A stretch of 50,375 nt of DNA from NCBI GenBank assembly GCA_025352045.1, contig JANXUD010000041.1, positions 1 through 50,375 on the forward strand, in the 5' to 3' direction. Both the position numbers and the translations under genes were made by a program. Position 1 is the stretch's first letter, and each line of letters starts with the position of its first letter. Shown here in pieces: positions 1 through 7,852 of this stretch. The stretch is from Gammaproteobacteria bacterium. GTDB taxonomy: Bacteria; Pseudomonadota; Gammaproteobacteria; Xanthomonadales; Xanthomonadaceae. Below the pieces are notes generated by a model, which did no database searches, had not been told where the DNA came from, and saw nothing but the letters and a program-made list of their open reading frames with translations.

Positions 1-136
1 CGGCCATGGGGGTGGGTCCGGGGAAACGCCCAGTGTATCGCCGGGCCACTGTCAGGATCTCCCGACCCTGCGGGCCGGACTCGTCCGATGGCGCCGGGCG
101 TTGCCGGGCAGGCAGGCTGGTGCTGGAGGTGCCGAC

Positions 137-673
137 ATGGAAGCACAGCGCGGCTTGACCCTGATTGAACTGCTGATCGTGGTGGCGGGCGTGGCGGTGC
201 TGGCCACAGTGGCCCTGCCTGCGTTGTCGGGCGGCCTGGAGGCCTCGCGCGGCGCGGAGGCGCGCGCGGCGCTGTTGGCTAGCCTGATGGCCGCTTCCAA
301 CCGGGCCGCCCTGACGGGCACCCGCGGCGTCCTGTGTCCCAGCACCGACGGCCACAGCTGCTCGGACAGCCCGGACTGGAGCCACGGCTGGCTGGTCTTC
401 ATGGACGCCAATGCCAGCCGGGAGTTCGATGCCGGCGAGAACCTGCTCCGCGTCCAGCCCGCGCTCGCTGGCCGGGTCCGCTTGCGCACCACGGTCGGGC
501 GCACGCGCATCGTGTTCCAGGGAAATGGTGGCAATGCGGGCAGCAACGTCACGTTCACGTTGTGCGACGGGCGCGGTCCTGGCAGGGCCCGGGCGCTCAT
601 CCTCAGCAACATCGGCCGGCTCCGGGACGGCGATGCAACGCCCGAGAATCTCGCCGCGACCTGTGTTCCCTGA
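137..673 (+). CDS. FimT/GspH-type pseudopilin (178 aa), stand-alone
   Basis: Prepilin-like minor pilin of the GspH/FimT family. The start at 137 is chosen because GGAGG lies 7 bases upstream and it gives a short leader, MEAQRG, followed directly by the cleavage site G^LTLIEL with Glu at mature position 5. A hydrophobic N-terminal helix of about 22 residues follows, then a globular domain whose C-terminal part has the FimT-like pattern CDGRG...ALILSNIGR. Such proteins prime type IV pilus or type II secretion pseudopilus assembly at the inner membrane after PilD processing. It sits alone, in the opposite direction to the main minor-pilin operon, with tRNA-Asn just downstream. A second fimT-like gene begins that operon at 7234, so the two are paralogues with possibly different roles. 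Family call is firm; pilus versus secretion role is inference. Confidence 0.85.
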   Translation: MEAQRGLTLIELLIVVAGVAVLATVALPALSGGLEASRGAEARAALLASLMAASNRAALTGTRGVLCPSTDGHSCSDSPDWSHGWLVFMDANASREFDAGENLLRVQPALAGRVRLRTTVGRTRIVFQGNGGNAGSNVTFTLCDGRGPGRARALILSNIGRLRDGDATPENLAATCVP

Positions 674-721
674 GCATTTCGGTTGACGGGCTGGGCGCGA
701 TACCGGAAAATTCGCGTCCCC

Positions 722-798
722 GCCCGAATAGCTCAGCCGGTTAGAGCACTTGACTGTTAATCAGGGGGTCGTTGGTTCGAGTCCAACTTCGGGCGCCA
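722..798 (+). tRNA. tRNA-Asn (GUU), CCA encoded
   Basis: A full cloverleaf can be drawn. The acceptor stem GCCCGAA (722-728) pairs with TTCGGGC (788-794), followed by discriminator G and an encoded CCA at 796-798. The anticodon stem CTTGA/TCAGG encloses the loop CTGTTAA, with anticodon GTT at 756-758. The T loop is GGTTCGAGTCC. It is followed at once by a strong hairpin terminator. Confidence 0.97.
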
Positions 799-804
799 GA
801 CAAG

Positions 805-836
805 AAAAAGCCCGCGACTTGCGTCGCGGGCTTTTT
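805..836. terminator. Bidirectional intrinsic terminator (tRNA-Asn / minor-pilin operon)
   Basis: A perfect 10-bp stem AGCCCGCGAC/GTCGCGGGCT (809-818 and 823-832) with loop TTGC is flanked by A5 on the left and T5 on the right. It can stop transcripts from tRNA-Asn on the plus strand and from the pilin operon, which ends at 850 on the minus strand. Confidence 0.9.
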
Positions 837-849
837 CGTTGCGCGGCGA

Positions 850-3800
850 TCAGGGGCAGGCCGGGAAGACCGCCGTGAAGGTCGTCGGCTTGTTGTTCTT
901 GCATGCGCTGCCCTGCACCGCGCCGCAGGTGTAGGTGCAGGACGAGGCAGTCTGCGGGGTCGATCCCTGCAATCCGAGCGTCACGGCCACGGTGTTGATC
1001 GCCTTCCAGTTACCTGCGGACAGTTGGGCGCCGAACGTGCCGCTGGACGTATGCGCCAAGGTGGCGATATAGGTCGTCGCCGACTGGCTGGTCCACTTGC
1101 TCGCCGCCAGGTCGGTGGCAAACGTGCCGCTGGTATGCGCCATCAGGGCCTTGAACGCCGAGCCCTGGTAGATGACCACGGCACCGATGGCATACGTGGT
1201 TGCGGTCGCCCATTGCGGCGGCACCACCACGGACGCCGTGGTGTAGCTGGTCCCCGTGGCCCAAGCAGGCACCAGGGTCCATCGGGCCGCCGTCACATCG
1301 GCGGCGAAGTTGGTGCCGGAGGTGTGCGCCGAAGCCGCGCGGTAGTTCACGGCGGTTGTCGCGACCCAGCGGGCCGCGGCGAGGTCAGTGGCGAACGTGC
1401 CCGCGGTATGCGCCAGCAGGGCGCGGTAGGTAATGCCGCTGTTGGTTACCAGGTCGTTGACCGCGTACACCGTGCCGGTGGCCCACTTCGGCGCGACGAC
1501 GAGGTCGCCCACCGCAAAGACGGTCGACGGGGTCCACAGCAGCCCGGCCGACGCGATCCGGCCGGTGAAGCTGATGCGCGTCGTCTCGCCGGGATAGGGA
1601 TTGACCCGCCCATCGCCAGGCGACGTGGGCGACGCAGCCCAGGTGATCGTTCCGGCGTTGGTGTTGGTCGTGGTGACCGCAGTGACCTGGTAGTTGTTGC
1701 AGACCGAGCCTGCGTATGGCTGGGCTGTACCCGGCGAATCGGTGGCCTGGTTGCTGGCCAGGTTGGGGAACCCGGCCGCATTGCCCGTGCCCACGCAGCC
1801 GGTGAGGAGGGGCGAGGTCTGGTTAGTCGCTGTCTGCTGGTTGTTGTAGCCGCCGACATCGATGCTCAGGCCCGCATTCACGTCCAAGCCGGCCGTCGCC
1901 GAGCCGTTCTGCACGTTGCAAGAATACGGCGAGGCGAGGCCGCAGGACACCGTGCTCGCGGCGCCGGTGGACAGGTAGGAGATCGCCACCGTGCTGGTGC
2001 CGCCATAGGTCAGCGTCACCGGGAAGGTGCCGTTGCCGATGGTTGACGCCGAGGCGCCGCCGCCCACCGCGAATCGCTGGGTGTCGGTGATCTTGGTGTC
2101 GTCCAATGGGGAGATCGAGTCGAAACTCAGGTCTAGCAGGCCGGTATTGCTCTTGCGGGCGCTGGTGGTGGCATCCACGTCGACGGCCGACGATGCCGCC
2201 GTCGTCGCCTTCCCGCGCACCGGATAGCCGGAATTGAGCGACGTGCTGTAGTCGTAGTTGGTGACCGACAGTGAACCCGACAGCGGCGCCCAGTCGGCGA
2301 TTTCAGTCAGGTTGATCGAGGTGAAGGGCAGCAGCTTCAGGATGCAGGTCCGCAGGGTCGCGGCGTCCACGTTGCAGGCGGAGTCCGCCTTCGCATCGGT
2401 GATCGCATTGACCGCGTCCTGTTCCAGGTAGTCGATGTACATGCCACGCGAGTGCATCCACTTGCCCGTGGTGTCGACCAGGTTGATCGATACCGAGGAC
2501 GGGTTGTCGAGCACATAGGGCGCGGAGGCCGACATCACGTAGGGGTCGGCGGCCGAGCCGGTGGCGCCGACGGTGTTGTAGGTGGCCAGGGCCTGGCTTG
2601 CGGTCGGCGAGTTGGTGATGAAACGGCCGGCCAGGTAGTCGAGCACGAACTTCTGGTAGCGGGCGACAGCGCCGGTGGTCGATGGCGTGCCTGCGACGGA
2701 AGTCGAGTCGGGCACGGGCGTCGCGGCAGTGGTGCCGTCGCCGGTCGCCAGCAAGGCGAAGTAGTCGTTGTTCATGTCCGAGGCGACCCGCCACTGGCCA
2801 TCGACGCGAATCAGGCGGCAGGCTTCCTTGTAGGTGCCGGTGGTCGTCGGCGCGAGCGCGTTCTTGTCGAGGTAGTGCGGATGCTCGACGGTGACGATGC
2901 CATTGACCTTGGTCGTGCGCAGCGGCGAGAACAGGGCGCCGGTGGTGCCGGCGGGGTCATGGTGGTCGCGGCAGCAGACGTCGCAGCGCGGGCTCTGCAG
3001 CGTGGAGGACTGGGTGTCCGCGGCCGACGGCGGCGAATAAGTCGCCGCGATCGGCACGGTGTAGCGGGTGCCGTCCCAATAGGTCGGCCGCTTGCCGCGA
3101 ACCGTGGAGGCCGGGGCTTCGGAATAATCGCAGGTGCAGCCGACCATGATGGTCTCGACGCGCTGCGTGGCGGTGGCGGTGTCGCCATTGATGGCTGCGT
3201 AGGTGAGCACGTCGAACTGCGTCTCGACGGTGCTGGTGCCGATGACGATCTGCGGCTTGGGATTGGTCGCTGCGCTGTTGGTGCCGTTGCCGATCGCGAT
3301 CGGGATCACCATCGTATCGGACGCGGGATTGTTGATGATCACCGGTATCTTGCGCGCCGAGGAGGCCAGCGCGATCTTGCTGATCAGCGCGGAGTCACTC
3401 GGGGAGATCGCACCCGTGGCATCCACCAGGGCGACCGATTGCGGCTCTCCGCTGGACTCGGTCCAGCCTGCCACCACGCGGATGACCTTGAATTCGTTGT
3501 TCGCGACCAGGCCGGCCGGGCTGGTCGGCGTGGCGCCGGTCAGCGAACCCGTGGTGCACCCGGATGTCGTCACGCTCGCGATGCAGTCGAACCGCTGGTC
3601 GTTGGGCTCGTTCAGGATGCCGTCGGCATCCACGTCCTGGTTGTAGACATAGCGCGTGACCGTCCATGTGCGGGAATAGTCGACATTGCCGACGGTCTTG
3701 GTATCGCTGCCACTGTTGATGTTCTGGTAACCGGTGATGGTGGAGAAGGTACGCAGGTCCTCCAGCTTGTCCTTGGCCAGGGCCAGTCCCTGCGACTGCG

Positions 3801-3942
3801 CCTTGGTCGAGGCCGAAGAGCGCACCAGCGCGATCTGCAGGGTCGCCAGTGCGATCAGCCCGACCGAGAGAATGGTCACGGCGACCAGCACTTCGATGAG
3901 GCTGAATCCCCCCGCGCGCCTGAATGCGAACTTCCTGCTCAT
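850..3942 (-). CDS. pilV: Giant PilV-like minor pilin with C-terminal sugar-binding-like repeats (1030 aa)
   Basis: Start at 3942 is supported by GAGG about 8 bases upstream and by the leader MSRKFAFRRAGG ending at G^FSLIEVL, a PilV-type class III prepilin signal with Glu5. The next 60 residues match the PilV helix (AxSKAQxxG..LAKDKLEDLR pattern). Usual PilV proteins have about 150-200 residues; this one has 1030. Visible in the extension are a DVDADG calcium-loop-like motif near residue 103, a Cys/His-rich segment (CTCDY near 266; CDVCCRDHHD near 317), and from about residue 804 to 982 repeats of the form W..G..Y...D.V......Y.AL.AHT.GTF..DL....W, similar in pattern to CBM5/12 chitin-binding modules. 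Last gene of the fimT-pilW-pilX-pilV operon, 10 bases after pilX. Role as pilus tip adhesin is inference. Confidence 0.8.
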   Translation of the reverse strand: MSRKFAFRRAGGFSLIEVLVAVTILSVGLIALATLQIALVRSSASTKAQSQGLALAKDKLEDLRTFSTITGYQNINSGSDTKTVGNVDYSRTWTVTRYVYNQDVDADGILNEPNDQRFDCIASVTTSGCTTGSLTGATPTSPAGLVANNEFKVIRVVAGWTESSGEPQSVALVDATGAISPSDSALISKIALASSARKIPVIINNPASDTMVIPIAIGNGTNSAATNPKPQIVIGTSTVETQFDVLTYAAINGDTATATQRVETIMVGCTCDYSEAPASTVRGKRPTYWDGTRYTVPIAATYSPPSAADTQSSTLQSPRCDVCCRDHHDPAGTTGALFSPLRTTKVNGIVTVEHPHYLDKNALAPTTTGTYKEACRLIRVDGQWRVASDMNNDYFALLATGDGTTAATPVPDSTSVAGTPSTTGAVARYQKFVLDYLAGRFITNSPTASQALATYNTVGATGSAADPYVMSASAPYVLDNPSSVSINLVDTTGKWMHSRGMYIDYLEQDAVNAITDAKADSACNVDAATLRTCILKLLPFTSINLTEIADWAPLSGSLSVTNYDYSTSLNSGYPVRGKATTAASSAVDVDATTSARKSNTGLLDLSFDSISPLDDTKITDTQRFAVGGGASASTIGNGTFPVTLTYGGTSTVAISYLSTGAASTVSCGLASPYSCNVQNGSATAGLDVNAGLSIDVGGYNNQQTATNQTSPLLTGCVGTGNAAGFPNLASNQATDSPGTAQPYAGSVCNNYQVTAVTTTNTNAGTITWAASPTSPGDGRVNPYPGETTRISFTGRIASAGLLWTPSTVFAVGDLVVAPKWATGTVYAVNDLVTNSGITYRALLAHTAGTFATDLAAARWVATTAVNYRAASAHTSGTNFAADVTAARWTLVPAWATGTSYTTASVVVPPQWATATTYAIGAVVIYQGSAFKALMAHTSGTFATDLAASKWTSQSATTYIATLAHTSSGTFGAQLSAGNWKAINTVAVTLGLQGSTPQTASSCTYTCGAVQGSACKNNKPTTFTAVFPACP
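1000..1535 (-). repeat. Tandem protein repeats in PilV-like C-terminus
   Basis: Within the PilV-like gene two full modules and at least two half modules share the pattern Y.A..AHTSGTFA.DLAA..W. At DNA level the stretches near 1103-1147 and 1378-1422 are nearly the same (for example GTGGCAAACGTGCC against GTGGCGAACGTGCC), suggesting duplication inside the gene. The W/Y/D.V layout recalls CBM5/12-type carbohydrate-binding repeats, but this needs a profile search. Confidence 0.65.
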
Positions 3943-3952
3943 GTCTTTGTCC

Positions 3953-5758
3953 TCAGAAGCCGTTGCGGCTGTCGAGCCAGCTGCCGGGTACGCGCGCAAA
4001 GGTGGCGGACGTCGGGAATGTGTTGGGATCGTTGTTCATCGAAGTGTCGTCGTACACGACCACCGGGTTGCCGGCGACCTTGATGTCGCCTTCGACGACG
4101 ATCGAGCCGAACACCGTGCCGCCGTTCATCGAAAGCGTGTAGTGGTTGCCGTCGTTCTTCTCGGCGTCGATGTTGTCGCGGTGGATGAACAACATGCCGT
4201 AGAGGATGGCGTTCGATCCAATGTTGCCGTCGCCTGTCACCACGAGGATGACCGGCGCCGTGGCCGAACCGATCGTGCCGGAGATGCTGCAGTCGCCGGT
4301 GATGTAGTACAGCCCGGAGGAATTGGCGTCGAGCGACCCGCAGCTGCTCAACTTGTGCGTGGACGCATCGAGGCCGACATCGTTCATCATCGCGTAGTCG
4401 AAGCAGTTGCCGCCCTTGCTGCATGTGGTCCCGTTGGTGCCCAGGGTGATGCCCAGTCCGTCCCGGTCCGCGACGACGTAGTCGACGCCGAAGATCCACT
4501 CGAACAGGGAATCGTCATTGAGCACGCCGGCCACGTCGAGCGGCACGATCGCGCTCGCGGGATCGGTCGGAACCGAGGGTCCGCCGCCCGGGAAGAACTG
4601 GATGTCCGGCGGGCAAGGATTACCTGCTACGCAGGCTCCGCCATCCCGGTCGAGCACGTCGATGTTTTCGCGCCGATCGCCGCCGGTCGGATGGCCGGAC
4701 AGCCACACCGTCTTGTCATCCTTGGAACTCGGGCAATGGCAGGGCGGGCTCGAGCCGTTGTCCGGGCAGATCGCCTTTGCCTCCGTGATGTCGTGCTCGC
4801 CCGGTGACCCGGACATGAAGTCGCCGATGTAGCAGGAGGTCAGGCTGAAGGTGCCACCGCCGGTAGTACTCTCCACCTGCGCGTCCGCAGGCGTCCAGAT
4901 CGAGCCGGGCAGGCCGTTGCCGCCGGCATTGGGTGAGGTGACGATGGTGACGTTGCCGTTGCCATTGAACACGCCGGCGCCGATGAAGGGTACGGCGGCG
5001 GTCGCCGTGGACGAACTGTAGGTGGCCCAGGTCTCCTTCACTGTCGCGTTCGAATTTTCATTCGGCAGTGCGGCATCGGCGATCAGGAAGACGGCAATCC
5101 GGTTTCCGGAAGTCGGATTGGCGCGGCAGACGGCCGGGCTGAGCGAGGTGTCGAAGCGGCACAACAGGGCACGCACCTTGGTCGTGGTCGTGAACTGCGC
5201 GCTGGTGCCGACGCCGGTGGTATCGAGGTTGGCGGCTGATCCGGACACGAGCAGGTTGCGGTAGGGCATGTCGGTGGCGGTGCTGCCCGACGCCGTGCCG
5301 TCAGTGCCGTCCGAACTGTAGAACCACAGCTCGCCGCGCCGCCCGCCGTTCGGGTATTGGGTCGACGTGGTCGCGTCACGTTCGGACATGCAGGGATGCG
5401 GCGAGCCATCCGCGAGGTTGGGGATGTTCGGGAATCCGGAAACGCTGCTGCAGCGGACCCAGCGCTTGCCCGAGGCAACATCCGCGGCCAGCCATCCGCC
5501 CGTGGTCTTGCGGATCACCGACAGGCGGTTGGCCTTCAGGTATTCGCCCGCCATGTTGACGGCGTATTCGGCCGCCTGCTCGACCATGCGCCCGCGGTTC
5601 TCGTTGGTCGCCGTCTTCTGCTCGAAAAGCGACACGTTGGCCGAGAGCAGGACGATCAGGGTGAGGATCACCAGGATCACGATCGCCACCAGTAAGGTGG
5701 CGACGCCGCGCTGCTTCCTGGGTGCGCCCGCTTGCGGTGGATGGATGGTTCGGGACAT
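3953..5758 (-). CDS. pilX: Large PilX-like minor pilin (601 aa)
   Basis: The start at 5758 gives MSRTIHPPQ and a PilX_N-type segment RG^VATLLVAIVILVILTLI that lacks Glu at mature position 5, as in PilX/GspK proteins that cap pilus tips. The leader is followed by the helix pattern NENRGRMVEQAAEYAVNMAGEYL. PilX proteins are often under 250 residues; here the chain runs to 601. The C-terminal 150 residues contain a glycine- and valine-rich stretch (YYITGDCSISGTIG ... ILYGMLFIHRD ... TVFGSIVVEGDIKVAG) that looks like a repetitive beta fold, and several Cys pairs that could form disulfides. It lies between pilW and the giant pilV. The family call rests on the N-terminus and gene order; the function of the long body is unknown. 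Confidence 0.8.
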   Translation of the reverse strand: MSRTIHPPQAGAPRKQRGVATLLVAIVILVILTLIVLLSANVSLFEQKTATNENRGRMVEQAAEYAVNMAGEYLKANRLSVIRKTTGGWLAADVASGKRWVRCSSVSGFPNIPNLADGSPHPCMSERDATTSTQYPNGGRRGELWFYSSDGTDGTASGSTATDMPYRNLLVSGSAANLDTTGVGTSAQFTTTTKVRALLCRFDTSLSPAVCRANPTSGNRIAVFLIADAALPNENSNATVKETWATYSSSTATAAVPFIGAGVFNGNGNVTIVTSPNAGGNGLPGSIWTPADAQVESTTGGGTFSLTSCYIGDFMSGSPGEHDITEAKAICPDNGSSPPCHCPSSKDDKTVWLSGHPTGGDRRENIDVLDRDGGACVAGNPCPPDIQFFPGGGPSVPTDPASAIVPLDVAGVLNDDSLFEWIFGVDYVVADRDGLGITLGTNGTTCSKGGNCFDYAMMNDVGLDASTHKLSSCGSLDANSSGLYYITGDCSISGTIGSATAPVILVVTGDGNIGSNAILYGMLFIHRDNIDAEKNDGNHYTLSMNGGTVFGSIVVEGDIKVAGNPVVVYDDTSMNNDPNTFPTSATFARVPGSWLDSRNGF

Positions 5759-5786
5759 GGTCTTGGATCCTGCGCTGCGAGTCGGG

Positions 5787-6575
5787 TCAGGTGCCGGTGG
5801 GCTTGATGGTGCAGTTGGTGCCGGGCGTGCTGCGCAGGCAGTCCGCGCGGACGCGAACGCTGCTCTGGAGGGTGCGGGATACATCGCTGGAGCGGATCAG
5901 CGAGCCGGTGAGGTCCACCCTCAGGTCGCGGATCTGCATGGTCGAGGTGGCCAGGCTGGAACCGGTGTCGACGAAGAAGGACGTGACGTTGAGCACCTTG
6001 GGATCGCTCAGGGGACACCAGGCGCTGACGCCAGAGGCCGGCGATGGCGTGCACGCCGGCGGATACACCGTGTAGTCGGCGCCGCCGCCGGAGGCGCAGT
6101 CCGGCGTGCGGCCGGCCGTGCTCTCTGCGAATTCCAGCACGCCGACCTGGACGCCGTTGACCGTCAGCGCGGAAGGAACACGACGCACGGCGCGGATTTC
6201 GCCATTCGCCAGGTCCACGACACCTGCATTGCCGGGCTGCCGGTCATACGCGTAGATGATGCAACTGCGATTGGTGTTGCCGGCGGGATGCGACTCGAGG
6301 ATCTGGTTGAACGGCGAGGTGCTGGTGCTGGACGGCGGCAGGTTCACGTACTGCAGCGCGTTCTCGTCGTATCCCGCACGACGCAGGTCCCGGGTGATGA
6401 AGTCGAGGTTGTTGCGCAGTTCCTGCTCCAGCTTGGTGGCCTGCACGTACTCGGTGTTGCTCTTGAGCGTGGCCACCATGAAGGCGACTGCCGCGATGGA
6501 GACGATCAGCCCGGCCACGAGCGCAATCATCAGCTCGACGAGGCTGAAGCCCGCGACTTTCCTGGTCCTGTTCAT
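5787..6575 (-). CDS. pilW: PilW-like minor pilin (262 aa)
   Basis: Leader MNRTRKVAG^FSLVELMIALVAGL carries a class III prepilin cleavage site with Glu5, followed by a helix ending NTEYVQATKLEQELRNNLDFITRDLRRAGY, the conserved PilW signature. The C-terminal domain has several cysteines. An in-frame ATG at 6593, only 2 bases from the fimT stop, would give a 15-residue leader (MGADRGMNRTRKVAG) and cannot be excluded; neither has a strong ribosome site. PilW takes part with FimT, PilV and PilX in the priming/tip complex of type IV pili. Second gene of the minor pilin operon. Confidence 0.88.
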   Translation of the reverse strand: MNRTRKVAGFSLVELMIALVAGLIVSIAAVAFMVATLKSNTEYVQATKLEQELRNNLDFITRDLRRAGYDENALQYVNLPPSSTSTSPFNQILESHPAGNTNRSCIIYAYDRQPGNAGVVDLANGEIRAVRRVPSALTVNGVQVGVLEFAESTAGRTPDCASGGGADYTVYPPACTPSPASGVSAWCPLSDPKVLNVTSFFVDTGSSLATSTMQIRDLRVDLTGSLIRSSDVSRTLQSSVRVRADCLRSTPGTNCTIKPTGT

Positions 6576-6595
6576 CCCGCGATCTGCTCCCATGG

Positions 6596-7234
6596 TCAGT
6601 TCGCGCAGCGCCGGTCGGCGAAGTCGGACAGGTGGTGGACGGAGGACGTGGACTCGCACAGCGCCGGCCGGCCGAACTTGTCCACGTGCAGGTTCAGGCG
6701 ATAGGTGTTTGGCCCTGGCGGGCTAAGCAGCGTGACGGTGCCTGACATGCCGGTGCTGGTCAGCGCGGTGCGCTTGGGGTCCATGATGGCTGGCTGGATG
6801 TTCGACAGGGTGGTGCCGCCGCCCAGGGTCACGCCGACGAGGGTGACCCCGCGCCACTCGGCCTGGGAGCTGCCCATGTCGGCGGGATAGCGAGCCACGT
6901 TGCAGGTGAGGGTCGCGTCGGATGGCGTGGCCGTCGTGCAGTCACAGGGCGTGGTGTCGCCGCTGTTGGTGGTGGTGGCGGCGCCCAGGCAGAACTGCGC
7001 ACCCGAGTTGGTCTGCACTACGCCGACCTTCACCATGGAGTTGCGCTTGACGGCCTCGAAGCGGGACTGGTTCCAGAAGGAAAGCAGCTGGTCGGCGGCG
7101 CCACGGATGGCGGCGCGCTGGCGCTGGGCCTGGAACGAGGGCACGGCGAGCAGGGTCAGGACGACGATCACCGCGATCGTGACCATCATCTCGATCAGCG
7201 TGAAACCTTTGCGCCTTGCAGTGGTGGCAGACAT
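6596..7234 (-). CDS. fimT: FimT/GspH-like minor pilin (212 aa), first gene of minor-pilin operon
   Basis: Leader MSATTARRKG^FTLIEMMVTIAVIVVL shows the prepilin peptidase site with Glu5. The helix continues AVPSFQAQRQRAAIRGAADQLLSFWNQSRFEAVKRN, the typical FimT/FimU/GspH segment. The C-terminal domain has paired cysteines (CDC, CN, and a terminal RRC). The preceding bases include GGGGG about 8 bases before the ATG. It starts a minus-strand operon with pilW, pilX and pilV and is divergent from pilE, so the 165-base gap 7235-7399 should hold promoters for both directions; I could not fix a convincing sigma-70 or sigma-54 box there. Confidence 0.88.
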   Translation of the reverse strand: MSATTARRKGFTLIEMMVTIAVIVVLTLLAVPSFQAQRQRAAIRGAADQLLSFWNQSRFEAVKRNSMVKVGVVQTNSGAQFCLGAATTTNSGDTTPCDCTTATPSDATLTCNVARYPADMGSSQAEWRGVTLVGVTLGGGTTLSNIQPAIMDPKRTALTSTGMSGTVTLLSPPGPNTYRLNLHVDKFGRPALCESTSSVHHLSDFADRRCAN

Positions 7235-7399
7235 CAGGACCCCCGGTTACCCAATGGAAGTGGAACCCGGGCCGTATCCGCTTGCAAGGCGGGCCGGACA
7301 GACGGTGGCTTTTTCCGGACGGGCGCGCCCAGACTACTATCCCGCAGGCGGCCGATGCTAGGATGGCCCAGCATATTCGGGCGCACGCAGGGGAATCCC

Positions 7400-7822
7400 A
7401 TGAAACGAGTCCGCGGCTTTACCCTCCTCGAGCTGATGATCGTCGTCGCCGTCATCGCCATCCTGGCCACGATCGCGCTGACGGCCTACAACAAGCAGAT
7501 CCGCAAGAGTCGCCGCGCCGAGGCGAAGCAGGCCCTGTCCGACCTGATCATCAAGCAGGAGAAGTGGCGCAGCAACAACACCGCCTACGGCACCTGCAAC
7601 CAGGCCGTCGACCCGGTGACCGCCGCAGGCACGGCCTGTGCCAGCTTCAACTCCGGCCTGAGTTACTACGCCGTCGCCGTCACCGCCAACAATGCCACGT
7701 CGTACACCATGACCGCGACGCCGAAAACGGCCGACCAGCTCAATGACAGTTGCGGAACCCTTACCGTCGCCATGGCCTCCGGCAGCATCACCCGCTCGCC
7801 GACTACGACCGGCTGCTGGTAG
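7400..7822 (+). CDS. pilE: Type IV pilin, PilE family (140 aa)
   Basis: The start at 7400 follows AGGGGAA by about 5 bases and gives MKRVRG^FTLLELMIVVAVIAILATIALTAY, a canonical type IVa pilin leader and helix with Glu5. The PilE group feature Y.....IRKSRRAEAKQAL.DL...QE.W...N..Y is clear, and the chain ends with a disulfide-like Cys pair (SCGTL ... GCW). At 140 residues it fits PilE-like (minor) pilins. In pseudomonads and xanthomonads pilE closes the fimU-pilVWXY1-E operon; here it is divergent from the operon instead. Confidence 0.9.
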   Translation: MKRVRGFTLLELMIVVAVIAILATIALTAYNKQIRKSRRAEAKQALSDLIIKQEKWRSNNTAYGTCNQAVDPVTAAGTACASFNSGLSYYAVAVTANNATSYTMTATPKTADQLNDSCGTLTVAMASGSITRSPTTTGCW

Positions 7823-7829
7823 CCGGCAT

Positions 7830-7852
7830 GCGTGCCGGCCGGGCCGGCACGC
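7830..7852. terminator. Hairpin between convergent pilE and ppnN
   Basis: An 11-bp perfect inverted repeat GCGTGCCGGCC/GGCCGGCACGC separated by one base lies between the pilE stop and the ppnN stop (7853). The T-tract is short, so strength is uncertain; position suits a shared terminator. Confidence 0.55.

Noticed and set aside
722-850. tRNA-Asn as integration site for a mobile element
   Set aside because: No integrase, no repeat of the tRNA 3' end in the window, and the neighbours are conserved chromosomal genes.
772-2046. Long open frame on the plus strand inside the giant pilV gene
   Set aside because: Arg/Gly-rich shadow frame with no motif; the minus-strand pilin reading has a signal, ribosome site and repeats. 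High GC makes such antisense frames common here.
7235-7399. Sigma-54 promoter for pilE
   Set aside because: GG and GC pairs are present but not with the required 10-base spacing between -24 and -12 boxes; not reported.
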